Source: DATGEP01 sp035310125
GTDB taxonomy: Bacteria; Chloroflexota; Ktedonobacteria; Ktedonobacterales; JADMIN01
Direction: 5' to 3'
Length of the DNA stretch: 31,281 nt
Assembly: GCA_035310125.1 (NCBI GenBank)
Contig: DATGEP010000362.1
Coordinates: 1 to 31,281 of the forward strand
How positions within the stretch are numbered: position 1 is the stretch's first letter; each line of letters opens with the position of its first letter. The position numbers were made by a program, and so were the translations under genes. The notes under the pieces are model-generated. The model was given only the letters and a program-made list of their open reading frames with translations. It had not been told where the DNA came from and searched no databases. This document shows, piece after piece, positions 8,103 through 14,612 of this stretch.

Positions 8103-10208
8103 GTGAGCCGGACACACAAGATTGACGCTCTACGTCCGTCGCTCAACGAGACCACTACACCGGATGTAGGGGACATGCCCGCCCAGACAGATGTCGTACC
8201 GCACGAAGGCGAGACGCAACCCCAAAGTAGTGAGCTGTTGCGCCGCGCCCGTGACCTATTGCTAGAGCGCGGCGAGCCCCTTTCGACCGGCGAGTTGGCG
8301 CGCCATATTTTCGGCGGTGTGGCGCTCACGGCCAGCGCCGTTTCGCCGTGGTCGCTGCTGGTAGATCCACTGCTGCGCGCCTCGCCTCTTTTCACGCGCG
8401 ACGATCTGGGCGCCTGGCGGCTGGCGGCGTGGGATGCCGGCGCACGCTCACTCGATGATGTAGAGTTCGTCGTCCTGGATGTCGAGACGACGGGACTCGC
8501 ACCGGGCCGCCACCGGCTGATCGAGGTCGGCGCTGTCGTGGTGCGTAAAGGCGAGCCGGCGGAAACGTTTCGCGCGCTCATCAATCCTGAGCGCCGCATC
8601 CCGCAATTCATCTCGCAGTTCACCGGCATCAGTCCATACATGGTGGGTCGCGCTCCCAAAGCGGCGGCGGTGTTGCCCCGGTTGCGTGACTTCATCGCCG
8701 AGCGACCCATTGTCGGCCACAACATAGGCTTCGATCTCAATTTCCTGAGCTACGAATCCGACCGCTGTGGTATCTCGCCTGCCTTTCCGACAGTAGGAGT
8801 TGACACCATCGCCCTCGCGCGCCGCTACCTCACGGGCATGCGTCGCGCTGGGCTGGATCGCGTCGCGGCGGCGCTGCACATCCCCGTGAGCACCCGTCAC
8901 CGAGCGCTGCCCGACGCGCAGATCACCGCGAAGGTGTTTCTATTGCTGCTGGCCCGCGCCCGTGAAGAAGGCTGCCAGACGCTTGAGGACTTGTATCGCG
9001 TGCTGGATGGCGTCGCGCCCGCGCACGGACGGAGCCAGGCTGGCCGGCCCACCGGCAGCATGTATCTCAATCCCGCGTGGCGCCAGAAGTTCCCGACGCA
9101 ACCAGGTGTCTATCTGATGAAAGACGAAGCTGGTGAGGTCATCTACGTCGGCAAAGCGAAGTGCTTACGTGACCGGCTTGCCTCGTACTATAGCCAGCCA
9201 CTTGGCTACACGCGCAAGATGGATGGACTGCTGCAAAGTGTGCGAGACATCGAGACGCGCGTGCTCGGCTCCGAGCTGGAAGCGCTACTGGTGGAGTCGC
9301 AGCTCATCAAGCAGCTTCAGCCGCGCTACAATGTGCAACTACGTAACTATGAGCATTACCCGTTCATCAAGGTAGATGTGCAGCATGCGTATCCGCGCTT
9401 CTACGCCACACGCGAGGTCAGCGCGGACGGCGCCCGCTACTTCGGCCCATTCCGCAGCGGGCGCATCGTAGACGCGACACTGGAGCTTATTCAGAAAGTC
9501 TTTCCTATCCGCACCTGTACGAAAGGATTGCCGCCGCAAGCGCCCCCCAGCGAGCCGTGTCTACGGTATCACTTGAAACGCTGCCCCGCACCTTGTCGCG
9601 GTGTGCTGAGTGATGAAGCTGAGCGGGCATACCGCTCGGCGGTGGAGGAAGCCTGCGCGTTCCTGGGGGGCGAGCGCGACGACCTGATTGACCGGCTCAA
9701 GCGTGAGATGTTCGAGGCGGCGGCACGGCAGGACTTCGAGCGCGCGGCGCGGCTGCGCGACGCGCTCAGGGGCGCCGATCAGGTGCTGCTGGGCCAGCGG
9801 CTCGTCACTGGCGCCGTGGAGGCCAACAATCTGCTGATTGTCTATCCATCCGCCGAGCCGGAGCACCTGGAGCTGTACTTGATCCGGCACGGACGGCTGG
9901 CGGCGCAGCGGCGAACTCCCCATGCACCGGAGCGACTCGAAGAGGACTTACGGGCGCTGGCGGCGCTGGCGGCGGAGATGGGCGCTCCGCCGGGCCGGGT
10001 GGGCAAGGCGGAAGTAGACCAGATCAACATCATCGCCCGCTGGATCTCCCACCATAGCGAGGACGATGAGCGCGCCTTCTTCCGCCTACCGCATGACCTT
10101 TATGATGCGAGCGAGGTAACAGACTACGTGCGGCGTGTCGGAGAGGCGGTGGCCGCGCGCGAGGCGGCCTGCATCGCGGCGGCGGAAGCTGAGAGTGACG
10201 ACGAATAG
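8103..10208 (+). CDS. HARE-HTH / DEDDh exonuclease / UvrC-type GIY-YIG nuclease fusion
   Basis: A 701-residue multidomain DNA-processing protein. Residues about 40-115 look like a HARE-type winged helix (LLRRARDLLLERGEPLSTGELARHIF, ending in a WRLAAWD strand). About 118-285 is a DnaQ-like exonuclease: Exo I FVVLDVETTGL, Exo II IVGHNIGFDLNFL, Exo III HRALPDAQ, giving a complete DEDDh set. About 325-420 is a GIY-YIG domain (PGVYLMKDEAGEVIYVGKAK). It is followed by a Cys cluster in RTCTKGLPPQAPPSEPCLRYHLKRCPAPC, which matches the Fe-S ligand spacing of UvrC, and a UVR helix pair (about 527-565). The C-terminal RNase H-like nuclease of UvrC is absent, as in Cho-like proteins. Likely a repair nuclease with 3'-5' trimming and an incision function. 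It starts at GTG 8103; a later ATG at 8175 is also possible. Confidence 0.88.
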   Translation: MSRTHKIDALRPSLNETTTPDVGDMPAQTDVVPHEGETQPQSSELLRRARDLLLERGEPLSTGELARHIFGGVALTASAVSPWSLLVDPLLRASPLFTRDDLGAWRLAAWDAGARSLDDVEFVVLDVETTGLAPGRHRLIEVGAVVVRKGEPAETFRALINPERRIPQFISQFTGISPYMVGRAPKAAAVLPRLRDFIAERPIVGHNIGFDLNFLSYESDRCGISPAFPTVGVDTIALARRYLTGMRRAGLDRVAAALHIPVSTRHRALPDAQITAKVFLLLLARAREEGCQTLEDLYRVLDGVAPAHGRSQAGRPTGSMYLNPAWRQKFPTQPGVYLMKDEAGEVIYVGKAKCLRDRLASYYSQPLGYTRKMDGLLQSVRDIETRVLGSELEALLVESQLIKQLQPRYNVQLRNYEHYPFIKVDVQHAYPRFYATREVSADGARYFGPFRSGRIVDATLELIQKVFPIRTCTKGLPPQAPPSEPCLRYHLKRCPAPCRGVLSDEAERAYRSAVEEACAFLGGERDDLIDRLKREMFEAAARQDFERAARLRDALRGADQVLLGQRLVTGAVEANNLLIVYPSAEPEHLELYLIRHGRLAAQRRTPHAPERLEEDLRALAALAAEMGAPPGRVGKAEVDQINIIARWISHHSEDDERAFFRLPHDLYDASEVTDYVRRVGEAVAAREAACIAAAEAESDDE

Positions 10209-10281
10209 GTGCGCCTTATCGTCTGATGTCTCGCGGCATCCCCGATCCCATTCAACTGGCGCACGCAACATAGACGCCTAC

Positions 10282-10878
10282 TTACTCCGCCGCCAGATTG
10301 CGCAAGGCGCGCATGAGGAGGTCTTCCAGGCTGCCCGTGGCGTCGTCGGGCAGCGTGCGAACGGCGGCGGCGGCCTGCGCGGGCGTGTAGCCCAGCCCGG
10401 TCAGCGCCTCGATCACCTGTGCCCGCAGGTTGCCCGGCGAGGTTGGCATCGCGATGGGTCCGCCGGAGAGCGGCGCCATCTTCTCGAAGCGCGGACGCAG
10501 CTCCAGCACCAGGCGCGCCGCTAGCTTGCGACCGACGCCGGGCGCCTGTGTGAGCCGTGTGAGGTCTTCGGTGAGAACGGCCTCGTAGACCTGCTGAGCG
10601 GTAAGGCCGGAGAGCAGCGCCAGACCGACGCGCGGCCCCACCCCGCCGACGGAGAGGAGCTGCTCGAACATGTCGCGGTCTTGGCTCGTCGCAAAGCCAT
10701 AGAGCGCCAGCACATCCTCGCGCACGAGGAGATACGTATGCAGATGCACGGCTTCGCCGACATCTAGCTTAGCGAGCGTGCCCAGCGGCGCGGAGACGCG
10801 CAATGTCACACCGCTCACATTGACAAAGGCGCTATCCAGCGTCTTCCCCTCAAGTCGTCCGCGAACCGCCGCAATCAT
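10282..10878 (-). CDS. ruvA: Holliday junction branch migration protein RuvA
   Basis: A 198-residue RuvA, the tetrameric junction-binding partner of the RuvB motor. The N-terminal OB fold starts MIAAVRGRLEGK and contains FVNVSGVTLRVSAP. The two helix-hairpin-helix motifs follow: LLSVGGVGPRVGLALLSGL and LTQAPGVGRKLAARLVLELR. The C-terminal RuvB-contacting domain is VIEALTGLGYTPAQAAAAVRTL. The start is ATG at 10878 behind AGGAG; its ATGA overlaps the ruvC stop, a coupled arrangement. A longer frame would add 12 residues not typical of RuvA. No ruvB follows; the next gene is convergent, so ruvB must lie elsewhere. Confidence 0.96.
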   Translation of the reverse strand: MIAAVRGRLEGKTLDSAFVNVSGVTLRVSAPLGTLAKLDVGEAVHLHTYLLVREDVLALYGFATSQDRDMFEQLLSVGGVGPRVGLALLSGLTAQQVYEAVLTEDLTRLTQAPGVGRKLAARLVLELRPRFEKMAPLSGGPIAMPTSPGNLRAQVIEALTGLGYTPAQAAAAVRTLPDDATGSLEDLLMRALRNLAAE

Positions 10879-11402
10879 GAAAGCTCCTGAATACGCATGG
10901 TATGCAGATGGCAAATGGCGATGGCCGCCGCGTCGGCGGCATCATCAGGCTTGGGCACGGCTGAAAGACCAAGCAGTACCCGCACCATTTCGCCCACCTG
11001 ATCTTTCTTGGCAAGGCCATAGCCGTGTACCGCCTGCTTCACCTGCATCGGCTTATACTCGCTCACCGCAAGTCCCGCCTGGCCGGCCACCAGCAGCGCG
11101 ATTCCACGCGCCTGGCCAACGCTTATGACTGTTGTAACGTTCTTGGCGAAAAACAGCTCTTCGATAGCCATTTCGCCCGGCTCGTACTCGTGTACAATCG
11201 CAGAGAGCGCATCAAAGAGCCGCAACAGGCGCGCCGGCATCGGCTGACCTGAAGGTGTCTCGATGCAGCCGCAAGCCAGCAGCGCAAGCGATCCACGCTG
11301 CTCCTCGATAACGGCATAGCCCAGCCGCGCCGTACCTGGGTCAATGCCCAGGGCGCGGCGTGGGGGCCGAGCGATCTTCGTCTTCGCTGGAGTGGGTGAC
11401 AC
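10875..11402 (-). CDS. ruvC: Crossover junction endodeoxyribonuclease RuvC
   Basis: RuvC cleaves Holliday junctions after RuvAB migration. The RNase H-fold begins RALGIDPGTARLGYAVIE (first catalytic Asp), then MAIEELFFAKNV (Glu), and ends with KPDDAADAAAIAICH (the two C-terminal Asp residues), so all four acidic ligands are present. GYGLAKKDQVGEMV matches the DNA-contacting loop. I chose GTG at 11402, five bases downstream of the yebC stop, giving 175 residues, close to the 173 of the E. coli protein. The upstream ATG at 11495 would add 31 low-complexity Ser/Thr/Lys/Arg residues and overlap yebC by about 90 bases. The GTG lacks a strong Shine-Dalgarno, so coupling to yebC translation is likely. 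Confidence 0.93.
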   Translation of the reverse strand: MSPTPAKTKIARPPRRALGIDPGTARLGYAVIEEQRGSLALLACGCIETPSGQPMPARLLRLFDALSAIVHEYEPGEMAIEELFFAKNVTTVISVGQARGIALLVAGQAGLAVSEYKPMQVKQAVHGYGLAKKDQVGEMVRVLLGLSAVPKPDDAADAAAIAICHLHTMRIQELS

Positions 11403-11406
11403 CCGC

Positions 11407-12168
11407 TTAACTCGAATACTTTTCGGCGATCTCGTCGGAGATATCAGCGTTGGTATAGACGTTTTGTACGTCTTCCAGGTCTTCGAGCCGGTCAATCAAC
11501 CGGAGCGCCTGCATGGCCTCCTTCTCGCCAAGCTTTACTTTGGTCTTCGGCAGGAGGGAGTTCTCCGCGCGGACAATCGTGAACTTTTTGGCATCCAGTG
11601 CCTTCTGCACCGCTTCGAGTTGTGACGGCTCAGTATAGATCGTGAGGGTTTCGTCGCCTTCCTGGTACGGCTCGATATCTTCGGCTCCCAGGTCAATAAC
11701 TTCCAGCGAAAGCTCATCGGGATCGTGCTTGCCGAGCTCGATCTCGATGCTTCCACGCGGCTCGAAAATCCAGTCAACGCAGCCAACTTCACCGAGGTTG
11801 CCAGCATTCTTGTTAAAGACGTTGCGAATATCGGCGGCCGTCCGGTTACGGTTGTCGGTCATGACCTGCACCATCACGGCGGCGCCACCGGGAGCGTAGC
11901 CCTCATACGTTATCTCGTCCAGCGACGCGCCATCAGAGGCGCCCGCCGCGCGCTTGATGGTGCGGTCAATGTTGTCCATCGGCATGTTGGCCGCACGAGC
12001 ACGCTGGACTGCCATACGCAGACGGAAATTCGCATCGGGGTCCGGCCCGCCACCCTCACGTACCGCTACGACAAGCTCACGACCCAGACGGGTGAAAAGC
12101 TGTCCACGCTTGGCATCGTTTACGCCCTTTTGGCGTCGTATCTGTTGCCATTTTGAGTGACCAGACAT
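11407..12168 (-). CDS. yebC: YebC/PmpR family protein
   Basis: A 253-residue YebC/TACO1-family protein; members have been described as transcriptional regulators and as ribosome-associated factors that help translate proline-rich stretches. The start MSGHSKWQQIRRQKGVNDAKRGQLFTR and the block FRLRMAVQRARAANMPMDNIDRTIKRA are diagnostic. YEGYAPGGAAVMVQVMTDNRNRTAADIRNVFNKNAGNLGE forms the second conserved segment. Full length for the family. It leads the yebC-ruvC-ruvA run, a gene order conserved across many bacteria. A perfect TATAAT lies about 50 bases upstream. Confidence 0.97.
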   Translation of the reverse strand: MSGHSKWQQIRRQKGVNDAKRGQLFTRLGRELVVAVREGGGPDPDANFRLRMAVQRARAANMPMDNIDRTIKRAAGASDGASLDEITYEGYAPGGAAVMVQVMTDNRNRTAADIRNVFNKNAGNLGEVGCVDWIFEPRGSIEIELGKHDPDELSLEVIDLGAEDIEPYQEGDETLTIYTEPSQLEAVQKALDAKKFTIVRAENSLLPKTKVKLGEKEAMQALRLIDRLEDLEDVQNVYTNADISDEIAEKYSS

Positions 12169-12220
12169 TGTGCCATCGCCCCCTTTGGATTGTCCACCTC
12201 GGCACTACGTAGGAGCGCCC

Positions 12221-12226
12221 ATTATA
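12221..12226 (-). promoter_or_regulatory. -10 element for yebC-ruvC-ruvA
   Basis: On the minus strand a perfect TATAAT occupies 12226-12221, about 53 bases upstream of the yebC start. A TTGACG sits only two bases upstream of it, too close to serve as its -35, and no good -35 occurs at 16-18 bases. The surrounding gap (12169-12413, about 245 bases) shows no gene and no T-tailed terminator. Confidence 0.4.
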
Positions 12227-12413
12227 CTCGTCAACCTAACATCATGCGGCCAGCCGGGGCATCTGGCGACATCTGCCGCGAACTCGCGGTTGGCCCAAGA
12301 ATCGGCGCCGCTTCCAGCGCCACGCTGGCACATTGTATCACCTGGGGTTGGCAACGCCAAACGACGGCGTGTCATCGCTTCATACCAGCCGGCAGAAGAA
12401 ACAATACAGCCTT

Positions 12414-13583
12414 TCAAGTCGCCGTCGTGCTGGCTTGATCACCCGCGGCGGCAACCACCAGATCCAGCAGGGCGGTAAGAAGCTCATGCGCTTCGCGGGC
12501 ATCGGGAGCTCCCTCTGCGGCAGCGTCCAGTGCTTCGCGAGCCATCGCGCCCTGCTCTATGAGCGCCGCGCGCACGCGGTCGCGTGCGCCAGTGCGTGCC
12601 AGTATTGCCAGCGCTTCCTTGATTTGCTCATCGCTCGCCAAGCTGCTGTTAGTGTACATGCGTGAGAGGAAGTCGAGGTCCTCGCCGCGTGCTGTTTCGA
12701 GCGCGGCAATGACAGGAAGGCTCATCTTCTTGCGCCGTAGATCACCCGCGGCCGTTTTGCCCAGCTCTTCCTCGCGCGCCCAGATGCCTAGCAAGTCGTC
12801 GCGTAGCTGGAAGGCCATCCCGAGCCTGCGCCCGAACTCCGCCAGTCGCTTCGCGAGCGCATGGTTTTGCGGTGCGCCAAGGATGCCGCCCATCTCGAGC
12901 GCACATGCCATAAGCGATGCCGTCTTACGCTCAATCATCTCCAGATAGAGGTTCACCGTGATGTCGCGGCGCCCTTCGTAGGTCATGTCAAGGAACTGCC
13001 CCTCGCACAGCTCGATACAGGTGCGGTCAACGAGAGCCGCCAGGTGTACGATTGCCGCTGGATCCACTCCTTCGTCCACCAGGCGCCACAGGCTGGCGCG
13101 CGCGATGGAGAAGATACCGTCGCCAGTATTGATTGCCTGTGGGACGCCCCAGAGCTTCCAGAGCGTCGGACGGTGGCGGCGCTCCTCGTCGCCATCTTCG
13201 ATGTCGTCGTGAACGAGGGAGAAATTGTGGATCAGCTCTACACACACGGCAGCCGGTATGGCCCGGCGCACACATTCGGAGCGCGCGTCCGCGTCCAATC
13301 CGGCGCTCCCTGCCGCCAGCTCGCAGCCAAGCAGTAGCAGGGTAGGGCGCAGCAGTTTACCAGGATGTGTACGCGCACGCGTCAGATCGGGATGCCGCCA
13401 GCCGAGGTGATACTCAATTTGTCCATAGAAGCTGTCGAGCAGCGGAACGGCGAATGCGGCTGGAAAGAGAGAGGCGCGCACCGACTCCACCGTATCGCGC
13501 AACCCTTTGCTTATCTGTGTGTGGTAGCGACCGACCACCGCAGTGATATCTGGCTGTCGGAATATGCGTTCAGTATCGGCCAC
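12414..13583 (-). CDS. Polyprenyl diphosphate synthase (GGPP synthase-like)
   Basis: A 389-residue trans-isoprenyl diphosphate synthase. The first Asp-rich motif is in LIHNFSLVHDDIEDGDEERR (about residues 117-136). The second is QLRDDLLGIW (about 257-266) followed by GKTAAGDLRRKKMSLPVIAAL. HPGKLLRPTLLLLGCELA supplies the Gly-Lys-x2-Arg substrate site. A Phe lies five residues before the first motif, which in archaeal-type enzymes limits the chain to about C20; a GGPP product is therefore likely but not proven. The start is GTG at 13583, directly behind AAGGAGA. A longer frame to 13736 would add 51 Cys/Arg/Ser-rich residues and run into the upstream gene. Possible roles are carotenoid, quinone or lipid side chains; no other isoprenoid gene is adjacent. 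Confidence 0.9.
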   Translation of the reverse strand: MADTERIFRQPDITAVVGRYHTQISKGLRDTVESVRASLFPAAFAVPLLDSFYGQIEYHLGWRHPDLTRARTHPGKLLRPTLLLLGCELAAGSAGLDADARSECVRRAIPAAVCVELIHNFSLVHDDIEDGDEERRHRPTLWKLWGVPQAINTGDGIFSIARASLWRLVDEGVDPAAIVHLAALVDRTCIELCEGQFLDMTYEGRRDITVNLYLEMIERKTASLMACALEMGGILGAPQNHALAKRLAEFGRRLGMAFQLRDDLLGIWAREEELGKTAAGDLRRKKMSLPVIAALETARGEDLDFLSRMYTNSSLASDEQIKEALAILARTGARDRVRAALIEQGAMAREALDAAAEGAPDAREAHELLTALLDLVVAAAGDQASTTAT

Positions 13584-13653
13584 GGCTGTCTCCTTTTCGT
13601 ACGGCTGACTCACATGCTTCGCCGCGCCGCCCCTATGCCGAGAGCGCATTCGA

Positions 13654-14124
13654 TCAGCGGAAAAGCAGGATGAATGCCGTGGCAGCAATCGCGCACAGCC
13701 CCGCGAGGATGCCGCTAGCACCCAACAAGCCGCCAAACCGACGTAACGGCGCGCAAATAGCGCAATACCGCTGGATCACATGATACCTGTGGCTCCGCAG
13801 CCCATCCCTGGCGAGCGATATGGCTTCGGTGCGGTAGTGGGTGTGCTCCGTGTCGCAAATGTAGCGATGGCAGCCGGCACATCTGCTCGAATCAATATAG
13901 TGCGCGAATACGGCGCTGGACCACTGTTGAGGGCGAACCGGCGCGCCACAGACGTAGCAGCGATATTCGCCCGCATGTTCGGCACGATGGCGCGCGCACG
14001 GCTGGTGATCGTCAAGACCAAAGTGGTCCAGACAGAGGCTATGGTGGCATGTAGGGCAGCGCCCGGAGGACTCCAAGCCGCACTCCGTGCAAGTGGGAGC
14101 CGGGTAGACTATTGGCGGCATCAT
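13654..14124 (-). CDS. Small two-module zinc-finger protein with C-terminal membrane anchor
   Basis: A 156-residue protein of no family I can name. Its first half has B-box-like metal ligand pairs: C12-x2-C15, C23-x2-C26, C31-x2-H34, H40-x2-C43 and H46. A second module has C56-x2-C59, C82-x2-C85, C90-x3-H94 and C121-x2-C124. A single hydrophobic helix (about 130-155, LLGASGILAGLCAIAATAF) ends the protein with a short LFR tail, so the fingers probably face the cytoplasm with a tail anchor. The start is ATG at 14124 behind AAGGAGAG, with a second ATG immediately after. It is first in a leftward transcript from a good promoter and lies 70 bases upstream of the polyprenyl synthase. Function unknown; zinc binding is inferred from ligand spacing. 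Confidence 0.78.
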   Translation of the reverse strand: MMPPIVYPAPTCTECGLESSGRCPTCHHSLCLDHFGLDDHQPCARHRAEHAGEYRCYVCGAPVRPQQWSSAVFAHYIDSSRCAGCHRYICDTEHTHYRTEAISLARDGLRSHRYHVIQRYCAICAPLRRFGGLLGASGILAGLCAIAATAFILLFR

Positions 14125-14163
14125 GCGTGCTCTCCTTTCGCCCGCGAGGAAATCAGCGTCGCG

Positions 14164-14193
14164 AGTATAGCAGCGGCACTCGACACTGGTCAA
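14164..14193 (-). promoter_or_regulatory. Promoter for the zinc-finger / polyprenyl synthase transcript
   Basis: On the minus strand TTGACC (14193-14188, 5 of 6) and TATACT (14169-14164, 5 of 6) are 18 bases apart. The predicted start near 14157 lies about 33 bases before the ATG at 14124. Confidence 0.65.
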
Positions 14194-14303
14194 GGACGAT
14201 CTCGGGGCGCGGTGGAGTAGAGCGTTCACGGGTCGCCGCTACGGCTGGATATCTCGGTTGCCACGATCATCTCTCGGCGCCGGGCTAGCCCCTCTACCTC
14301 GGC

Positions 14304-14332
14304 TTGACTTTCACTCCCATGACACGTATATT
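14304..14332 (+). promoter_or_regulatory. Strong promoter for the SpeD-DHS fusion transcript
   Basis: TTGACT at 14304-14309 (5 of 6) and TATATT at 14327-14332 (5 of 6) are separated by exactly 17 bases. The predicted transcript start near 14339 is about 275 bases before the decarboxylase start at 14613, leaving an unusually long leader. Confidence 0.65.
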
Positions 14333-14477
14333 TCTTGAGTTGCGGAGGAGATTTCTCCTCACGTAGTCCCGTTACGTCGAGCCGCCTCCTCGAACCGCCA
14401 CGCCGGCGCTTCGCGGCCCTCCCACAATGAGGAGAGAGTCGTTTGGGCAGGGAGCTCGATGGACAGAAAGGCATTGT

Positions 14478-14582
14478 ATGAGTACCGACGGTACACTGCG
14501 CTCCGAAACGAGCGGGCGCGGAACCCTCGTGGGCACCTACTTGAGCTGGTACATTGCCTGTTTCCAGAGCGGAGACAGCTAG
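14478..14582 (+). CDS. Candidate 34-residue leader peptide upstream of the SpeD-DHS gene
   Basis: ATG at 14478 is preceded by AAAGG at 14467-14471 (six-base spacing) and the frame closes with TAG at 14580-14582, 30 bases before the decarboxylase start. Twenty-six of 34 codons end in G or C, like real genes here, whereas the 17 in-frame codons before this ATG (back to another ATG at 14427) have only 8; the coding signal thus begins at 14478. The peptide has a hydrophilic Ser/Thr-rich start, a 13-residue hydrophobic stretch (LVGTYLSWYIACF) and ends QSGDS. It could be a regulatory leader peptide or a tiny membrane protein. No homologue is recognised. Confidence 0.5.
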   Translation: MSTDGTLRSETSGRGTLVGTYLSWYIACFQSGDS

Positions 14583-14606
14583 CGGTCGTGCGACCGTGTG
14601 AAGGAG
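14583..14606 (+). promoter_or_regulatory. Stem-loop and Shine-Dalgarno of the SpeD-DHS gene
   Basis: CGGTC (14583-14587) pairs with GACCG (14592-14596) around a GTGC loop, starting one base after the leader-peptide stop. Four bases later comes AAGGAG (14601-14606), six bases before GTG 14613. This Shine-Dalgarno decides the start: an in-frame GTG at 14598 lies upstream of it and is unlikely to be used. A ribosome stopped at 14582 would cover the stem. Confidence 0.55.
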
Positions 14607-14612
14607 CGTTTA

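Larger units (their letters stand above)
14339..14612 (+). promoter_or_regulatory. Structured 5' leader of the SpeD-DHS fusion gene
   Basis: The leader opens with three successive stems: GAGGAG 14345-14350 with CTCCTC 14355-14360 (loop ATTT), ACGTA 14361-14365 with TACGT 14373-14377, and CGAG 14378-14381 with CTCG 14389-14392. A second CTCCTC occurs at 14386-14391 and a second GAGGAG at 14429-14434, so the copies can pair in mutually exclusive ways, as in switching leaders. A 34-codon ORF (14478-14582) and a hairpin next to the Shine-Dalgarno follow. I recognise no known riboswitch family. That it regulates the gene is inference from structure and length. Confidence 0.45.

Noticed and set aside
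10209..10264. Inverted repeat GTGCGCC / GGCGCAC between the nuclease fusion and ruvA
   Set aside because: Only 7 bp with a 42-base loop and no T-tract; could easily arise by chance at this GC content.
12414..13736. Longer start for the polyprenyl synthase (ATG 13736)
   Set aside because: Adds 51 atypical residues, overlaps the zinc-finger gene, and ignores the strong AAGGAGA before GTG 13583.
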